The notes under the pieces are model-generated. The model was given only the letters and a program-made list of their open reading frames with translations. It was not told where the DNA came from and did no database searches. DNA of 39,489 nucleotides from Actinomadura rubrisoli. Its GTDB lineage: Bacteria; Actinomycetota; Actinomycetes; Streptosporangiales; Streptosporangiaceae. Of the stretch, positions 24,376 through 33,273 are shown piece by piece. Numbering within the stretch: the first letter of the stretch is position 1; every line of letters begins with the position of its first letter. Made by a program: the position numbers and the translations under genes. Where the stretch lies: positions 1 to 39,489 of the forward strand of contig NZ_SMKU01000046.1 of NCBI RefSeq assembly GCF_004349215.1, written 5' to 3'.

Positions 24376-25530
24376 TCACAGCGATCGGGCGATGAGGTCC
24401 TTCATGACCTCGTTGGCCCCGCCGTAGATCTTCTGGGCGCGCGCGTCGGCGTACAGGCGGGAGACGAGGTACTCCCGCATGTAGCCGTACCCGCCGAAGA
24501 GCTGGAGGCATCGATCGGTGACGTCGCACTGGTTCTGGGTCAGCCACCACTTCGCCATCGACGCGGTCGCGGGATCGAGGGTGCCGGCGATGAACCTCTC
24601 GACGCAGTCGTCCACGAAGACCCGGGACGTCCGCACGATCGTCGCCAGCTCGGCGAGCTCGAACTTGACGTGCTGCATGGCGAACAGGGGCGCGCCGAAG
24701 ACGTCACGGGCCTTCGCGTAGGCGATGGACTCCTCCAGCGCGCGTTCCATGGCGGCCACCGCGTTGACGCCGATGACCAGGCGCTCCCGGGGAAGGTCGC
24801 GCATCATCATCCCGAAGCCCGCGCCCTCCTCCCCCAGCAGGTTCTCCGCCGGCACCAGCACGTCGTCGAAGAACAGCTCCGAGGTGTCCTGGCCGTGCAT
24901 GCCCAGCTTGTCGAGCACCCGCCCGCGCCGGAATCCCGGCGCGTCCGCCGTTTCCAGGACGAGCAGGGAGATCCCGTCGCGACCCGCCGCCGGGTCGGTC
25001 TTGGCGACGACGATGATGAGGTCGCATTGCGCGCCGTTGCTGATGAACGTCTTGGACCCGTTGAGCACGTAGTGGTCGCCGCTGCGCGTGGCACGTGTCC
25101 TGATGTTCTTGAGGTCGGTGCCGGCGCCGGGTTCGCTCATGCCGACCGCGCCGATGATCTCACCGGTCGCCATCCCGGGCAGCCAGCGCGCCTTCTGCTC
25201 CTCGGAGCCGTAGGCCACCAGGTAAGGGGCGACCACTCCGCTGTGCACCGGGTTGCCGAGCCCGGTGTCGCCGGAGCGCGCCTGCTCGCTGAACACGACG
25301 GCGTCGTGCGCGAACGTGCCGCCTCCCCCGCCGTACTCCTCGGGCACCTCGCAGCAGAGCAGTCCGAGCGCCCCGGCCTTGCGCCACACCTCCCGGTCCA
25401 CGTACTTCTGCCGGTCGAAGCGGTCGAGGTGCGGGACGACCTCGGTCTGGAAGAAGTCGCGGGCGACTCCGCCCAGCACGACCCCCTCGTCATCGACCCA
25501 GCGCGGCCGTGCGGCGGTTGCGGTGCTCAT
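24376..25530 (-). CDS. Acyl-CoA dehydrogenase
   Basis: A 384-residue FAD-dependent acyl-CoA dehydrogenase. AVGMSEPGAGTDLKNIRTRA is the flavin-contact block, and LNGSKTFISNGAQCDL the middle strand block. The C-terminal LQLFGGYGYMREYLVSRLYA and IYGGANEVMKDLIARSL close the fold. The usual IYEGT glutamate is absent (IYGGA); as in isovaleryl- and long-chain-type enzymes, the base is expected on helix G, here in LPRERLVIG. ATG 25530 has a perfect GGAGGAGAA ribosome site, so the longer N-terminus is not used. It lies 24 bases after the CoA ligase and forms the 2,3-double bond in beta-oxidation. Confidence 0.93.
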   Translation of the reverse strand: MSTATAARPRWVDDEGVVLGGVARDFFQTEVVPHLDRFDRQKYVDREVWRKAGALGLLCCEVPEEYGGGGGTFAHDAVVFSEQARSGDTGLGNPVHSGVVAPYLVAYGSEEQKARWLPGMATGEIIGAVGMSEPGAGTDLKNIRTRATRSGDHYVLNGSKTFISNGAQCDLIIVVAKTDPAAGRDGISLLVLETADAPGFRRGRVLDKLGMHGQDTSELFFDDVLVPAENLLGEEGAGFGMMMRDLPRERLVIGVNAVAAMERALEESIAYAKARDVFGAPLFAMQHVKFELAELATIVRTSRVFVDDCVERFIAGTLDPATASMAKWWLTQNQCDVTDRCLQLFGGYGYMREYLVSRLYADARAQKIYGGANEVMKDLIARSL

Positions 25531-25554
25531 CGATTCTCCTCCTGCCGAACGCAT

Positions 25555-27117
25555 TCAGTTCACGGCCCGGTCGCGCTCGTCCCAGAAACGCGCTCGCAGT
25601 TGCTTCTTGTCGACCTTGCCCAGGAGCGTGAGCGGCAGGGCGTCCAGGAACTCCAGGCTCTTGGGGGCGTGCACCGGTCCCTTGAGTTCGCGGACGAGGG
25701 CGATGAGCTCCTCGGGCGTCACGGTCGCGCCCGGGGTCCTGACGACGAACGCCGTCACCGCCTCGCCCCACTTCGGGTCCGGAACCCCGATCACCGCCGC
25801 GGCCGCGACCTGCGGATGCGTCGCCACCGCGTCCTCGACCTCTCGCGGGTAGACGTTGAACCCGCCGGTGATCACCATGTCCTTCTTGCGATCGGTGAGG
25901 TACAGGTAGTTCTCCTCGTCCAGGTAACCGACGTCGCCGGTGTGCAGCCATCCGTTCCGCAGCGTCTCCGCGGTCAGCTCGGGCTGCTTCCAGTAGCCGT
26001 CCATGACCAGCGGGCCGCGGACGCAGACCTCGCCCCGCTCGCCGGTTCCGCAGGGCCGGTCCTCGTCGTCGAGGACGGCGACGTCCAGCATCGGATGCGG
26101 CTTTCCGCAGGAGGCGAGCAGCTTGGGCCGCCGCAGGTCGTGGTCCTCCTTGCTCAGGCACGTGACGGTGTTCGGCGCCTCGCTCTGCCCGAAGAACTGC
26201 ACGAACACGGGCCCGAACACATCGAGGGCCTGTTCGAGCCGGTCGGGTGACATCGGCGCGGCGCCGTAGAGGATCGTCTGCAGGCTCGACAGGTCCGCGG
26301 GGTGCTCGGCGATGTGGTCGAGCAGCACGTAGATCATGCTCGGCACGAGGAAGGTCGCGGTGATCCGGTGCCTCTGGACGGTCTCGCAGAACTCCGCGGG
26401 GTCGAAGCCCTGGGTGAGCACGACGCTTCCGCCCTGATGGAACACCGGTGGCACGATGCCCGCCAGCGCATGGGTCAACGGCGTCGAGCCCAGGAACCGG
26501 AGCTCGGCGGGGAGCTGCCAATGCGCCACGCTGAGGTAGAGGTGCGCGACCAGTGAACGATGAGGGAGCATCACGCCCTTGGGCCGGCCGGTGGTCCCGC
26601 CGGTGTATCCGAGCAGCCCGATGTCGGACTCGCTCGCCAGTGCGGGGATGGGCTCGTCCGTGTCGGGGCCCGCCAGGACGTCGGACGGCGATCCGCCGCC
26701 GATGTGAAGCACCCGCGGGCCCGCGTCCAGCTCGGCCGCGAGAGCCGCACCGTGCTCGGCGTACCGCGACCCGTCGGCGACGATCGTCGTGATGTCGGCG
26801 TCGGCGCAGACGGTGACGTGGTCCGCCAAGGAGCCCATCGGATGCAGCGGGGTGTACCGCGCGCCCAGCGACATCGCGGCGATCAGCGTGGCGAACGCCT
26901 CGGGCCGGTTGGGGGCGAGCATGGCCACGCCGTCCCCCGACCTCACCCCGGCGTCCCGCATGGCGAACGCGATCCGCGCGATCAGCCGGCGCAGCTGCTC
27001 GTACGACAGGTCACCGGCCGGGGTGATGAACGCGACGCGATCGGGATGGTTCTGGAGCGAGCGCGAGACCATGTCGGCGAAGGTCGGTCGGCGGTAGAGG
27101 TCTGTCATAGGGGCCAT
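25555..27117 (-). CDS. Acyl-CoA synthetase / AMP-dependent ligase (class I adenylating)
   Basis: A 520-residue ANL-superfamily ligase. The P-loop is GYTGGTTGRPKGVML, the A5 motif FFGQSEAPNT, A7 is WLHTGDVGYLDEENYLYLTDR, A8 is KKDMVITGGFNVYPREVED, and the A10 lysine is in PLTLLGKVDKKQLR. It activates a carboxylic acid to the acyl-CoA through an acyl-adenylate. ATG 27117 overlaps the TetR stop (TGATG), with AGGAGAA upstream, so it is translationally coupled to its regulator; GTG 27120 and ATG 27108 are alternatives. It starts the catabolic sequence continued by the acyl-CoA dehydrogenase, enoyl-CoA hydratase and thiolase. Confidence 0.93.
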   Translation of the reverse strand: MAPMTDLYRRPTFADMVSRSLQNHPDRVAFITPAGDLSYEQLRRLIARIAFAMRDAGVRSGDGVAMLAPNRPEAFATLIAAMSLGARYTPLHPMGSLADHVTVCADADITTIVADGSRYAEHGAALAAELDAGPRVLHIGGGSPSDVLAGPDTDEPIPALASESDIGLLGYTGGTTGRPKGVMLPHRSLVAHLYLSVAHWQLPAELRFLGSTPLTHALAGIVPPVFHQGGSVVLTQGFDPAEFCETVQRHRITATFLVPSMIYVLLDHIAEHPADLSSLQTILYGAAPMSPDRLEQALDVFGPVFVQFFGQSEAPNTVTCLSKEDHDLRRPKLLASCGKPHPMLDVAVLDDEDRPCGTGERGEVCVRGPLVMDGYWKQPELTAETLRNGWLHTGDVGYLDEENYLYLTDRKKDMVITGGFNVYPREVEDAVATHPQVAAAAVIGVPDPKWGEAVTAFVVRTPGATVTPEELIALVRELKGPVHAPKSLEFLDALPLTLLGKVDKKQLRARFWDERDRAVN

Positions 27118-27815
27118 CACTTCTCCTGTCGGGCCCGACGCTTGATTCGCCGCAACTCGGCTTCGAATCCGTCGAGCAGGCTCCTGAGCCCGTACATGAA
27201 CTGCGCCTCCGGGTCCGTGGTGAGCACTTCGCCCAGGCGGCGCAGCGGCGAGTCCGCCGGTGTGTCCTCGTGCACGAACGTGTCGTCCACCTGGTGGGCG
27301 AACTCCTCGGCGCCGCTGCGGAACCGCGAGATCTCCCAGGCCATGGCGCCGAGGAGGTAGTTGCGCAGCGCCATGAACCCGCGGATCGACGAGGCGTCGT
27401 CGAATCCGGCCTGGTGCAGCAGGCCGATGATGTCGAGCCCGACGGCGGCCGCGCCCGGCCCGCGGACGGAGTTCTCCAGGTGGATCTCAATGAGGGCCGG
27501 GTGCCGCAACGCGTTGAGCCGGGAGGCCAGCGCGAACTCCTCAAGGCGCACCCGCCAGGGCCGTCCGTCGTCGGCGATGCGCGGCGACTCGGACAGCGCG
27601 AGATCGACGACGGCGTCCAGCAGTTCCTGCTTGTCGCTCAGGTGCCGGTAGAGCGACATCGGACTGCCGCCCAGCGCCTGGGCCACGCGGGCCATCGTGA
27701 CGCCGCTGAGACCGTCGCGATCGGCGATCTCAAGCGCGGCGGCCACCACCGTCTCCCGGTCGAGCGCGCCGCGCGGCAACCGTTCCGATTTCCGCACCTT
27801 CGGTTCTGACGTCAA
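27117..27815 (-). CDS. TetR-family repressor heading the catabolic operon
   Basis: A 232-residue TetR protein. Residues 18-62 hold the DNA-binding domain (LDRETVVAAALEIADRDG, then VTMARVAQALGGSPMSLYRHL). The C-terminal part has the TetR_C-type ligand helices (RLNALRHPALIEIHLEN and onward). A TTG start at 27815 sits after GGGGAC. It is the first gene of the leftward operon and divergent from the amidohydrolase. A 27-bp dyad lies 50 bases upstream, and the same dyad occurs at two more promoters in the island, so this protein is the best candidate for controlling all three. The ligand is probably the substrate or an acyl-CoA of the pathway (inference). Confidence 0.9.
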   Translation of the reverse strand: MTSEPKVRKSERLPRGALDRETVVAAALEIADRDGLSGVTMARVAQALGGSPMSLYRHLSDKQELLDAVVDLALSESPRIADDGRPWRVRLEEFALASRLNALRHPALIEIHLENSVRGPGAAAVGLDIIGLLHQAGFDDASSIRGFMALRNYLLGAMAWEISRFRSGAEEFAHQVDDTFVHEDTPADSPLRRLGEVLTTDPEAQFMYGLRSLLDGFEAELRRIKRRARQEK

Positions 27816-27865
27816 GGCGTGTCCCCTGTTCGCTCAGGCGTGGGCGGCGCTCTTGCGCAGCCTTG

Positions 27866-27892
27866 CGTACGAGCATAGTGTATGTCCATACC
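27866..27892. promoter_or_regulatory. 27-bp operator A between TetR and amidohydrolase genes
   Basis: Read on the minus strand the site is GGTAT-GGA-CATA-CAC-TATG-CTC-GTACG, a dyad centred on CAC. The centre contains -10-like hexamers on both strands (TACACT and TAGTGT). It matches sites at 34715 and 35364 in arms, spacing and centre. Confidence 0.75.
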
Positions 27893-28022
27893 CAGGGAGC
27901 GATTCGGACGGGAAAAGTCTGCGTCATCCGTCGATACAGGGTGAGCGCGCCCGCGAACCCCCTCGCATTGGACGACCGATTTTCCCTCCGTGCCTCCTCG
28001 ACACGAACGCTGAAGGAGCACC

Positions 28023-29267
28023 TTGCCCATGACCTCCGGCCTCTGGCTCCACGGCGCCACTCTCGTCACCGCGACCGGGCGCGATCCCGAAGCCGCCGGA
28101 CTTCTCATCGAAGCCGGGAGGATCGCCCAGATCGGGGGGTCCGCCCCGCCGGGCGCCGAAGTCGTCGACTGCACCGGCCTCACCGTGACTCCCGGCCTGA
28201 TCGACGCACACGTTCACATGGGCCTGGCCAGCGAGCTGGAGGCGAGCGTCGGGTACGGCATCTCCGTCGCGGAGCTCGCCGCCGACATGTTCTCCAATTG
28301 CGGCCAGACCCTGCGCGCCGGTTTCACCACGGTGCGGGACTGCGGGGGCATCGACGCCGGCCTCGCCCGCGTCGTCGCATCGGGCAAGGTCCCCGGGCCC
28401 CGGATCGTCCAGTGCGGCCCCATCCATTGCCAGACCGGAGGGCACGGCCATTACGCCTCCGAATGGGAGCCCTCCGAATTGTGGCGCGGCCGGGTGGTTC
28501 CCGGCCTGCGGACACTGGCGACGATCTCGGACGGTCCCGAGGAGATGCGAAAGAGCGTCCGCGAATCCTTCCGGGGCGGTGCCGAGTTCCTCAAGCTGTG
28601 CGTCACCGGCGGCGTCATCTCCCACCACGACAAGCTCACCGACACCCAGTTCAGCACCGCGGAGATCGCGGTGGCCGTCGCCGAGGCCGCGGCCCGGGGC
28701 ACCTACGTCACCGTCCACGCCCACAACGTCGAAGGCATCCGCAACGCCGTCCTGGCCGGCGTGCGGTGCGTGGAACACGGCACCGGCATCGACGAGGAGA
28801 CGGCCGCGCTCATGGCCGACCGCCAGGTCACCCTCGTCCCCACGCTCACGGCCGTCGAGGCGGTGATCCGGAACGTCGGCGGGCTCGGCCTGCCCGCCCA
28901 TTTCGCCGAGCGAGCGGAGCAGGTCCGCGACGCGATGATCGACGGATTGCTCGCCGCCAAGGCCGCCAGCGTCCGCGTCGGGCTCGGATCGGACCTCATC
29001 GGGCCCGACCAGAGCCGCCGGGGCGAGGAACTGACCCTGCGGTCGGCGGCCGAGTCGCCCATGGAGGCCCTGATCGCGGCCACGCGGGTCAACGCCGGCC
29101 TCCTCGGACTCGACGGCGAGATCGGCACCCTTGAGGTCGGGAAGCAGGCGGACCTGGTCGCGTTCGCGCAGAACCCCCTGGACGACCCCGCCCTGTTCGC
29201 CGAGCCCGGCAACGTCGTGCTCGTCCTGCAGAACGGCGTGGTCGCGAAGGACGAGCGAACGTCCTGA
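28023..29267 (+). CDS. Metal-dependent amidohydrolase (prolidase / imidazolonepropionase-like)
   Basis: A 412-414-residue amidohydrolase-superfamily protein. The ligands are HxH in GLIDAHVHMG, the probable carboxylated lysine in EFLKLCVTGGVISHHD, His in VTVHAHNVEG, His in RCVEHGTGID and Asp in VGLGSDLIG, giving a binuclear site. The FLKxCxTGGV pattern resembles the Xaa-Pro/Xaa-Arg dipeptidase group (Sgx9260-like), which hydrolyses dipeptides and N-acyl amino acids. Two starts are possible: TTG 28023 or ATG 28029, both after GAAGGAG. It is transcribed away from TetR across operator A, and a strong hairpin follows it. It likely cleaves the pathway's amide or peptide bond. Confidence 0.88.
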   Translation: MPMTSGLWLHGATLVTATGRDPEAAGLLIEAGRIAQIGGSAPPGAEVVDCTGLTVTPGLIDAHVHMGLASELEASVGYGISVAELAADMFSNCGQTLRAGFTTVRDCGGIDAGLARVVASGKVPGPRIVQCGPIHCQTGGHGHYASEWEPSELWRGRVVPGLRTLATISDGPEEMRKSVRESFRGGAEFLKLCVTGGVISHHDKLTDTQFSTAEIAVAVAEAAARGTYVTVHAHNVEGIRNAVLAGVRCVEHGTGIDEETAALMADRQVTLVPTLTAVEAVIRNVGGLGLPAHFAERAEQVRDAMIDGLLAAKAASVRVGLGSDLIGPDQSRRGEELTLRSAAESPMEALIAATRVNAGLLGLDGEIGTLEVGKQADLVAFAQNPLDDPALFAEPGNVVLVLQNGVVAKDERTS

Positions 29268-29318
29268 TTCCCGCGCCGCTCATCAGCACCAAGCAGCGCG
29301 TGGAACATCGGCAGCGGG

Positions 29319-29355
29319 AACCGCCCGGCTCGATCGCTGATCGAGCCGGGCGGTT
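29319..29355. terminator. Bidirectional terminator hairpin
   Basis: AACCGCCCGGCTCGATC, a three-base loop, then its perfect complement: a 17-bp GC-rich stem that begins AA and ends TT. It lies between the convergent amidohydrolase and second M19 genes, ending transcription from both sides. Confidence 0.85.
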
Positions 29356-29370
29356 CGTGGTGCGCGGGGG

Positions 29371-30534
29371 TCAGCCGCAGACCGCCTCCATCACGCGCAG
29401 GAAGTTCCCGCCGAGGACCTTGGCGATGTCCTCGTCCGGCCAGCCGCGCCCGACGAGGCCGCGGGTGACGTTCGGGAAGTCCCGGTAGTCGTCGAACCCG
29501 ATCAGCCCCTGCGTCGCGACCAGGCCGTCCTCGGGCCGGAAGCCGGTCTCGGCGAAGATCGGCTGGACGAGGTCGCTGAGCATCCACTCGGGCAGCTGCA
29601 AGGGCCAGTCGGTGCCGATCCCGACGTGGTCGACGCCGGCCACCTCGGCGACGTACTCGATGTGGTCGAGCATCGAGTCGAGGGTGACCGACGATCCCGG
29701 GGCGAGGAAGAAGGGAACGGCCACCACGCCGATGAAGCCGCCCGTGCCGGCGATCGCGCGCAGCTCCTCGTCGCTCTTGCCGCGCGCGTGCGCGAACACG
29801 CCCTGTGCCGCGGTGTGCGAGGCGACGACCGGCTTCTCCGACACCTCGCAGGCGTCGAGCGTGGTCTGCCGGCCGACGTGGCCCGTGTCGACGATCACGC
29901 CGAGTCCGTTCATGAACTTGACGCTCGCGACGCCGAACGACGACAGGCCGGCGTCGGTGCGCTCGGTGCAGCCGGCCCCGACCTTGGTCAAGTTGTTGTA
30001 GGTGAGCTGGCACATCCGCAAGCCGTGGTCGTGCGCGAAGAGCAGCACGTCCAGATCACGCCACGGACCCAGCATGACCTGGCTGCTGACCAGGCCGGCG
30101 TGGGTTCCGGTCTCGTGCGCGCGGCGGATGTCGGCGGCGGTCAGGGCCTTGGTCAGCCACGGGAAGCAGTCGAACTGCTTCTGCATGAACCCGAAGCTGC
30201 GCTTCCAGGCGTCGTGGTCGTCCACCAGTTCCACCTGACGGTTGCCGCAGGTGATGCCGCTCGCGTCCCAATGGTCCTTCACCGCGTCCAGCCGGCCCTC
30301 GAACGCCCGGCGGACGGGCAGCATCAGCCCGTCGGTGAAGGTGCCCAGCTTGTCGCCCTCTCGCGCCTCCAGGGCCGAGCGCAGCTCCTTGTGCATCTCC
30401 TCGTCGAACGCCCGGTATCCGACCGGGCCCTGAAACAGCGCATCGACGATGATGCTCTCGCGATGCAGCCGTGCGGCACGCTCCTCCTGCGCCTCGTCCA
30501 AGCCGAAGTCGAACGTGCCGAACTCTTCCGTCAT
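29371..30534 (-). CDS. M19 dipeptidase paralogue lacking part of the zinc site
   Basis: A 387-residue M19-family protein. The beta-metal histidines and the last aspartate are kept (VDTGHVG, VVASHTAAQG, VGIGTDW). The HxD of the first motif is replaced (VDALFQGP instead of VDTHNDL) and the bridging Glu by Gln (LVSSQVML). It thus cannot form the usual dinuclear zinc centre; a mononuclear or non-peptidase role is likely. The block QLTYNNLTKVGAGCTERTD recalls a subgroup that, as I remember, includes a Pseudomonas protein near dimethylglycine catabolism genes. ATG 30534 has GGAGGG five bases before it. It is last in a leftward operon below two serine hydrolases and the binding lipoprotein. Confidence 0.85.
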   Translation of the reverse strand: MTEEFGTFDFGLDEAQEERAARLHRESIIVDALFQGPVGYRAFDEEMHKELRSALEAREGDKLGTFTDGLMLPVRRAFEGRLDAVKDHWDASGITCGNRQVELVDDHDAWKRSFGFMQKQFDCFPWLTKALTAADIRRAHETGTHAGLVSSQVMLGPWRDLDVLLFAHDHGLRMCQLTYNNLTKVGAGCTERTDAGLSSFGVASVKFMNGLGVIVDTGHVGRQTTLDACEVSEKPVVASHTAAQGVFAHARGKSDEELRAIAGTGGFIGVVAVPFFLAPGSSVTLDSMLDHIEYVAEVAGVDHVGIGTDWPLQLPEWMLSDLVQPIFAETGFRPEDGLVATQGLIGFDDYRDFPNVTRGLVGRGWPDEDIAKVLGGNFLRVMEAVCG

Positions 30535-30561
30535 CAAGACCCTCCGAAGCCTTCATCGGTG

Positions 30562-31914
30562 TTAGTGGTCGCCTGTCCGAGGAACGAGGTGGTCCAGGAT
30601 GAACAGGAATTCCGCGTGTCCGGATCCGTCGTCCCCGACGCCGTAGCCGAAGGGCGGTTGATCGGGGTGGTCGGCCAGGGCCAGGCCCTGTTCGCCGATC
30701 GGCCGCAACCGGAGCGGGGGCGGCTCCGCACGGTTGCGGCCGAGCACCGGGTCGGTGAACTTGGCCCGGTAGTTGAGTGCGTCGCCGTCGCCCGTGACGG
30801 TGAGGTCGCAGCCCCAGCAGACGTAGTGGCCGTGGTATCGGCTCGGCTCCGGCTCCGGACCGGAAAGGTCGGGCGCCAGCGGTGCGGGCAGACCGAACCG
30901 GTCCTGCAACACGACCTTGGCGAGTTCGTAGTGCAAGGCCATCGAGCCCGGGCCGCCGTTCGCGAAGGCGACATAGGCGGCGCCGCTGTCGGGGACGACG
31001 CCGACCATCGCCGCGCCGCCGTAGGAACCCCCGCTGTGGGTGAGCACGACACGATCGCCGTACTGCTTGCGGAGCCAGCTCAGGCCGACCGAGCCCGTCT
31101 CCGGCACCGGGAAGTCGAGGTGGTGGGCGGCCATCCGGTCGACGGACTCGGCGCTGAGCACGCGCTTGGCCGAGGTGAGGGTCGGCAGGTGGCTCTGCAC
31201 GAAGGTCAGCGTGTCCTGCACCGAGGTGATGAGCGTCGTGCCCGCCGGCCCCAGGCATTCGGGCATCATGAACAGCTCGCTCGGCGTCATTCGGCCGTCC
31301 ACCGGCCTATGGCCGATCGCCATCCGGTGCAGGATGGCCTCCTTGGCCGTGAACATGCTGCGTTCCAGCCCCAGCGGCGCGAACAGCCGTTGCCGCATCG
31401 CGGTGGAGAAGCCCTCACCGGTGACGACCTCGATGAGCCGGCCGGCGAGCACGAAGCCGGCGTTGCTGTAGGAGAAGTACTCCCCCGGCGCGAACAGCTG
31501 GCCGACGTCGCGCAGCAGCGGCATCCAGTTCGCGATCGCCGCGTCGCCGTCCCCGACGTCGGCGATCAGGTCCGCCGCGTCGATTCCGGTCGAGTGGGTG
31601 ACGAGGTGCCGCACGACCAGCGCGTCCGCGGCCTGCGGATCTCCCAGGACGAGATCCGGCAGGTAGCGCTTCACCGGCGCGTCGAGGTCGACCAGCCCCT
31701 GCTCGACGAGGGTCATGAGCAGCGTCGTGGTCCAGACCTTGGTGATCGAGCCGGTCAGGAACAGGGTGTCCGGCGTCATCTCGACGCCGCTGTTCAGGTT
31801 CGCGACGCCGGCGGCCGCGGTCTCGATCCGGCCGTCCTCAAGGACGCCTGCCACGGCGCCGGGGATGCCGAATCGGGCGACCAGTTCCTGGAGCGTCTCC
31901 TGGAGTTCGGTCAT
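30562..31914 (-). CDS. Serine hydrolase, beta-lactamase (class C/S12) fold
   Basis: A 450-residue S12-type serine hydrolase. The nucleophile motif SxxK is S56-ITK59, the YxN motif is YSN at 149-151 (FSYSNAGF), and HSGGS takes the place of KTG (VVLTHSGGSYGG). A C-terminal domain of about 110 residues follows (SRYHGHYVCWG...), as in D-aminopeptidases and related esterases. There is no signal peptide, so it is not a classical secreted beta-lactamase; D-amino-acid amidase, esterase or peptidase activity on an imported substrate is more likely. It lies 13 bases after the second serine hydrolase and 27 before the M19 paralogue, in one operon under operator B. Confidence 0.88.
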   Translation of the reverse strand: MTELQETLQELVARFGIPGAVAGVLEDGRIETAAAGVANLNSGVEMTPDTLFLTGSITKVWTTTLLMTLVEQGLVDLDAPVKRYLPDLVLGDPQAADALVVRHLVTHSTGIDAADLIADVGDGDAAIANWMPLLRDVGQLFAPGEYFSYSNAGFVLAGRLIEVVTGEGFSTAMRQRLFAPLGLERSMFTAKEAILHRMAIGHRPVDGRMTPSELFMMPECLGPAGTTLITSVQDTLTFVQSHLPTLTSAKRVLSAESVDRMAAHHLDFPVPETGSVGLSWLRKQYGDRVVLTHSGGSYGGAAMVGVVPDSGAAYVAFANGGPGSMALHYELAKVVLQDRFGLPAPLAPDLSGPEPEPSRYHGHYVCWGCDLTVTGDGDALNYRAKFTDPVLGRNRAEPPPLRLRPIGEQGLALADHPDQPPFGYGVGDDGSGHAEFLFILDHLVPRTGDH

Positions 31915-31927
31915 GTGAGGTCTCCCG

Positions 31928-33169
31928 TCAGCCGAGGCACGATCGGACCGCGTCGGCAAGGTCGAAGGCCCGCCGTTCGCCGGGCCGGAAGGAAAAGAGG
32001 TTCGTGACGTAGCCGAAGCCGACCTCGGCATCGGGGTCGCCGAAGGCGATCGATCCGCCGGAGCCCGGGTGGCCGAACGACCTCGGCCCCGCCAAGGGCA
32101 TCGGCGGGCAGGCCCGCCAGAACCCGAGGGACATGTAGAAGGAACGGTTGGCCGGGATGTCCAGGTCGGCGGGCAGTCCGTGCATCCGGGTCCGGTCGGT
32201 CTGGACCTCGATGGCCCGCTCGACGGTGGCCGGACCCAGCAGCCGGACGCCGTCGACCTCGCTCACCGTGGCGGCGTACATGCGGGCCAGCGACCGCGCG
32301 TCCGTGAGCATGTTCGCGGCCGGGAACTCGGCGGCGCGGTAGGCGCGCCCGTGCATGAACTCGGAGGCGTTGTCAAAGGCACCGCCGAGCGAGCCGGCGC
32401 GGGCCTGGATCGAACCCTCGCCCCAGATGGCGGTGATCCACCTGGTGACCGTGTCGGCGTCGAGCCCGGTGGTCTCGATCATCCCGGCGATCATGTTCTC
32501 CATGGTGGGCGGAGCGTCGAAGTCGATCCGCGCCACCTTCCCTTCTTCTTCCTCGGGCAGCCCGATGTAGGCGTTCAGCCCGAGCGGACCGGCCACCTCG
32601 TCGCGGAAGAAGGTCCCGAGCGACTTGCCGGAGATGCGGCGCACGACCTCGCCGACCAGGTACCCGTAGGTGAGGGCGTGGTAGACGTGCTCGGTTCCGG
32701 GCTCCCACTCCGGCCGCTGCGCCTCCAGCGCACGGAGCACCGGTTCTCCGGCGCACGCCTCCTCGAACGTGAACCGGCCGTCGACGACCGGCAGGCCGGC
32801 CTGGTGCGAGAGCAGCCAGCGCACCGGGATCCGGTCCTTGCCGCCGGCTCCGAACTCGGGCCAGTACTTGACGACCGGGGCGTCCAGGTCCAGCTCACCG
32901 CGCTCCACCAGCATGTGCGCGCAGATCGCGGTCGCGCCCTTCGTCGTGGACGCGGGCAGGGAGATGGTGTCCTTCTTCCAGGGCCGCTTGGTCTCGCTGT
33001 CGGCGAGCCCGCCCCAGAGGTCCACGACTGGACGGCCGCCGACGTAGACGCAGCACGACGCGCCCACCTCGCCGGGGCTCCCCTCGAAGTTCGCGTGGAA
33101 GGCATCCGCGACCTTGCCCCAGCCGTCCTCGACTTGCCCGTTCATTGCTGCCCCGCTCTTCGTGTTCAT
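31928..33169 (-). CDS. Serine hydrolase, EstB-like beta-lactamase fold
   Basis: A 413-residue family VIII esterase-like protein. SxxK is S74-TTK77 (LPASTTKGAT), the tyrosine lies in GTEHVYHALTYGYL, and the third element is SFGHPGSGGSIAF. WGGLADSETKRPWKKDT and HQAGLPVVDG are typical of EstB-type esterases, which use the beta-lactamase fold to hydrolyse short esters and sometimes cephalosporins. There is no signal peptide. ATG 33169 is used; ATG 33145 is possible since neither has a strong ribosome site. It precedes the other serine hydrolase by 13 bases. Two adjacent enzymes of this fold suggest sequential cuts or two substrate isomers (inference). Confidence 0.87.
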   Translation of the reverse strand: MNTKSGAAMNGQVEDGWGKVADAFHANFEGSPGEVGASCCVYVGGRPVVDLWGGLADSETKRPWKKDTISLPASTTKGATAICAHMLVERGELDLDAPVVKYWPEFGAGGKDRIPVRWLLSHQAGLPVVDGRFTFEEACAGEPVLRALEAQRPEWEPGTEHVYHALTYGYLVGEVVRRISGKSLGTFFRDEVAGPLGLNAYIGLPEEEEGKVARIDFDAPPTMENMIAGMIETTGLDADTVTRWITAIWGEGSIQARAGSLGGAFDNASEFMHGRAYRAAEFPAANMLTDARSLARMYAATVSEVDGVRLLGPATVERAIEVQTDRTRMHGLPADLDIPANRSFYMSLGFWRACPPMPLAGPRSFGHPGSGGSIAFGDPDAEVGFGYVTNLFSFRPGERRAFDLADAVRSCLG

Positions 33170-33273
33170 GCTGTCGTCCCGCCTTCTTGAGTACCGTTCG
33201 GGAAGTTCGATTTCCGTTCGGAGAGTTCGGCCGCCGCACTCGGGCCGAGTGACCCCGGCCCGAGTGGCAGGCG

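Noticed and set aside
28703..30013. Long minus-strand frame overlapping the amidohydrolase and M19 paralogue genes
   Set aside because: It crosses the strong terminator hairpin and is Arg/Pro-rich; both real genes have intact family motifs in their own frames.
30562..33169. Beta-lactam resistance genes
   Set aside because: Both lack signal peptides, sit in a catabolic operon and resemble D-aminopeptidase/EstB-type hydrolases rather than secreted beta-lactamases.
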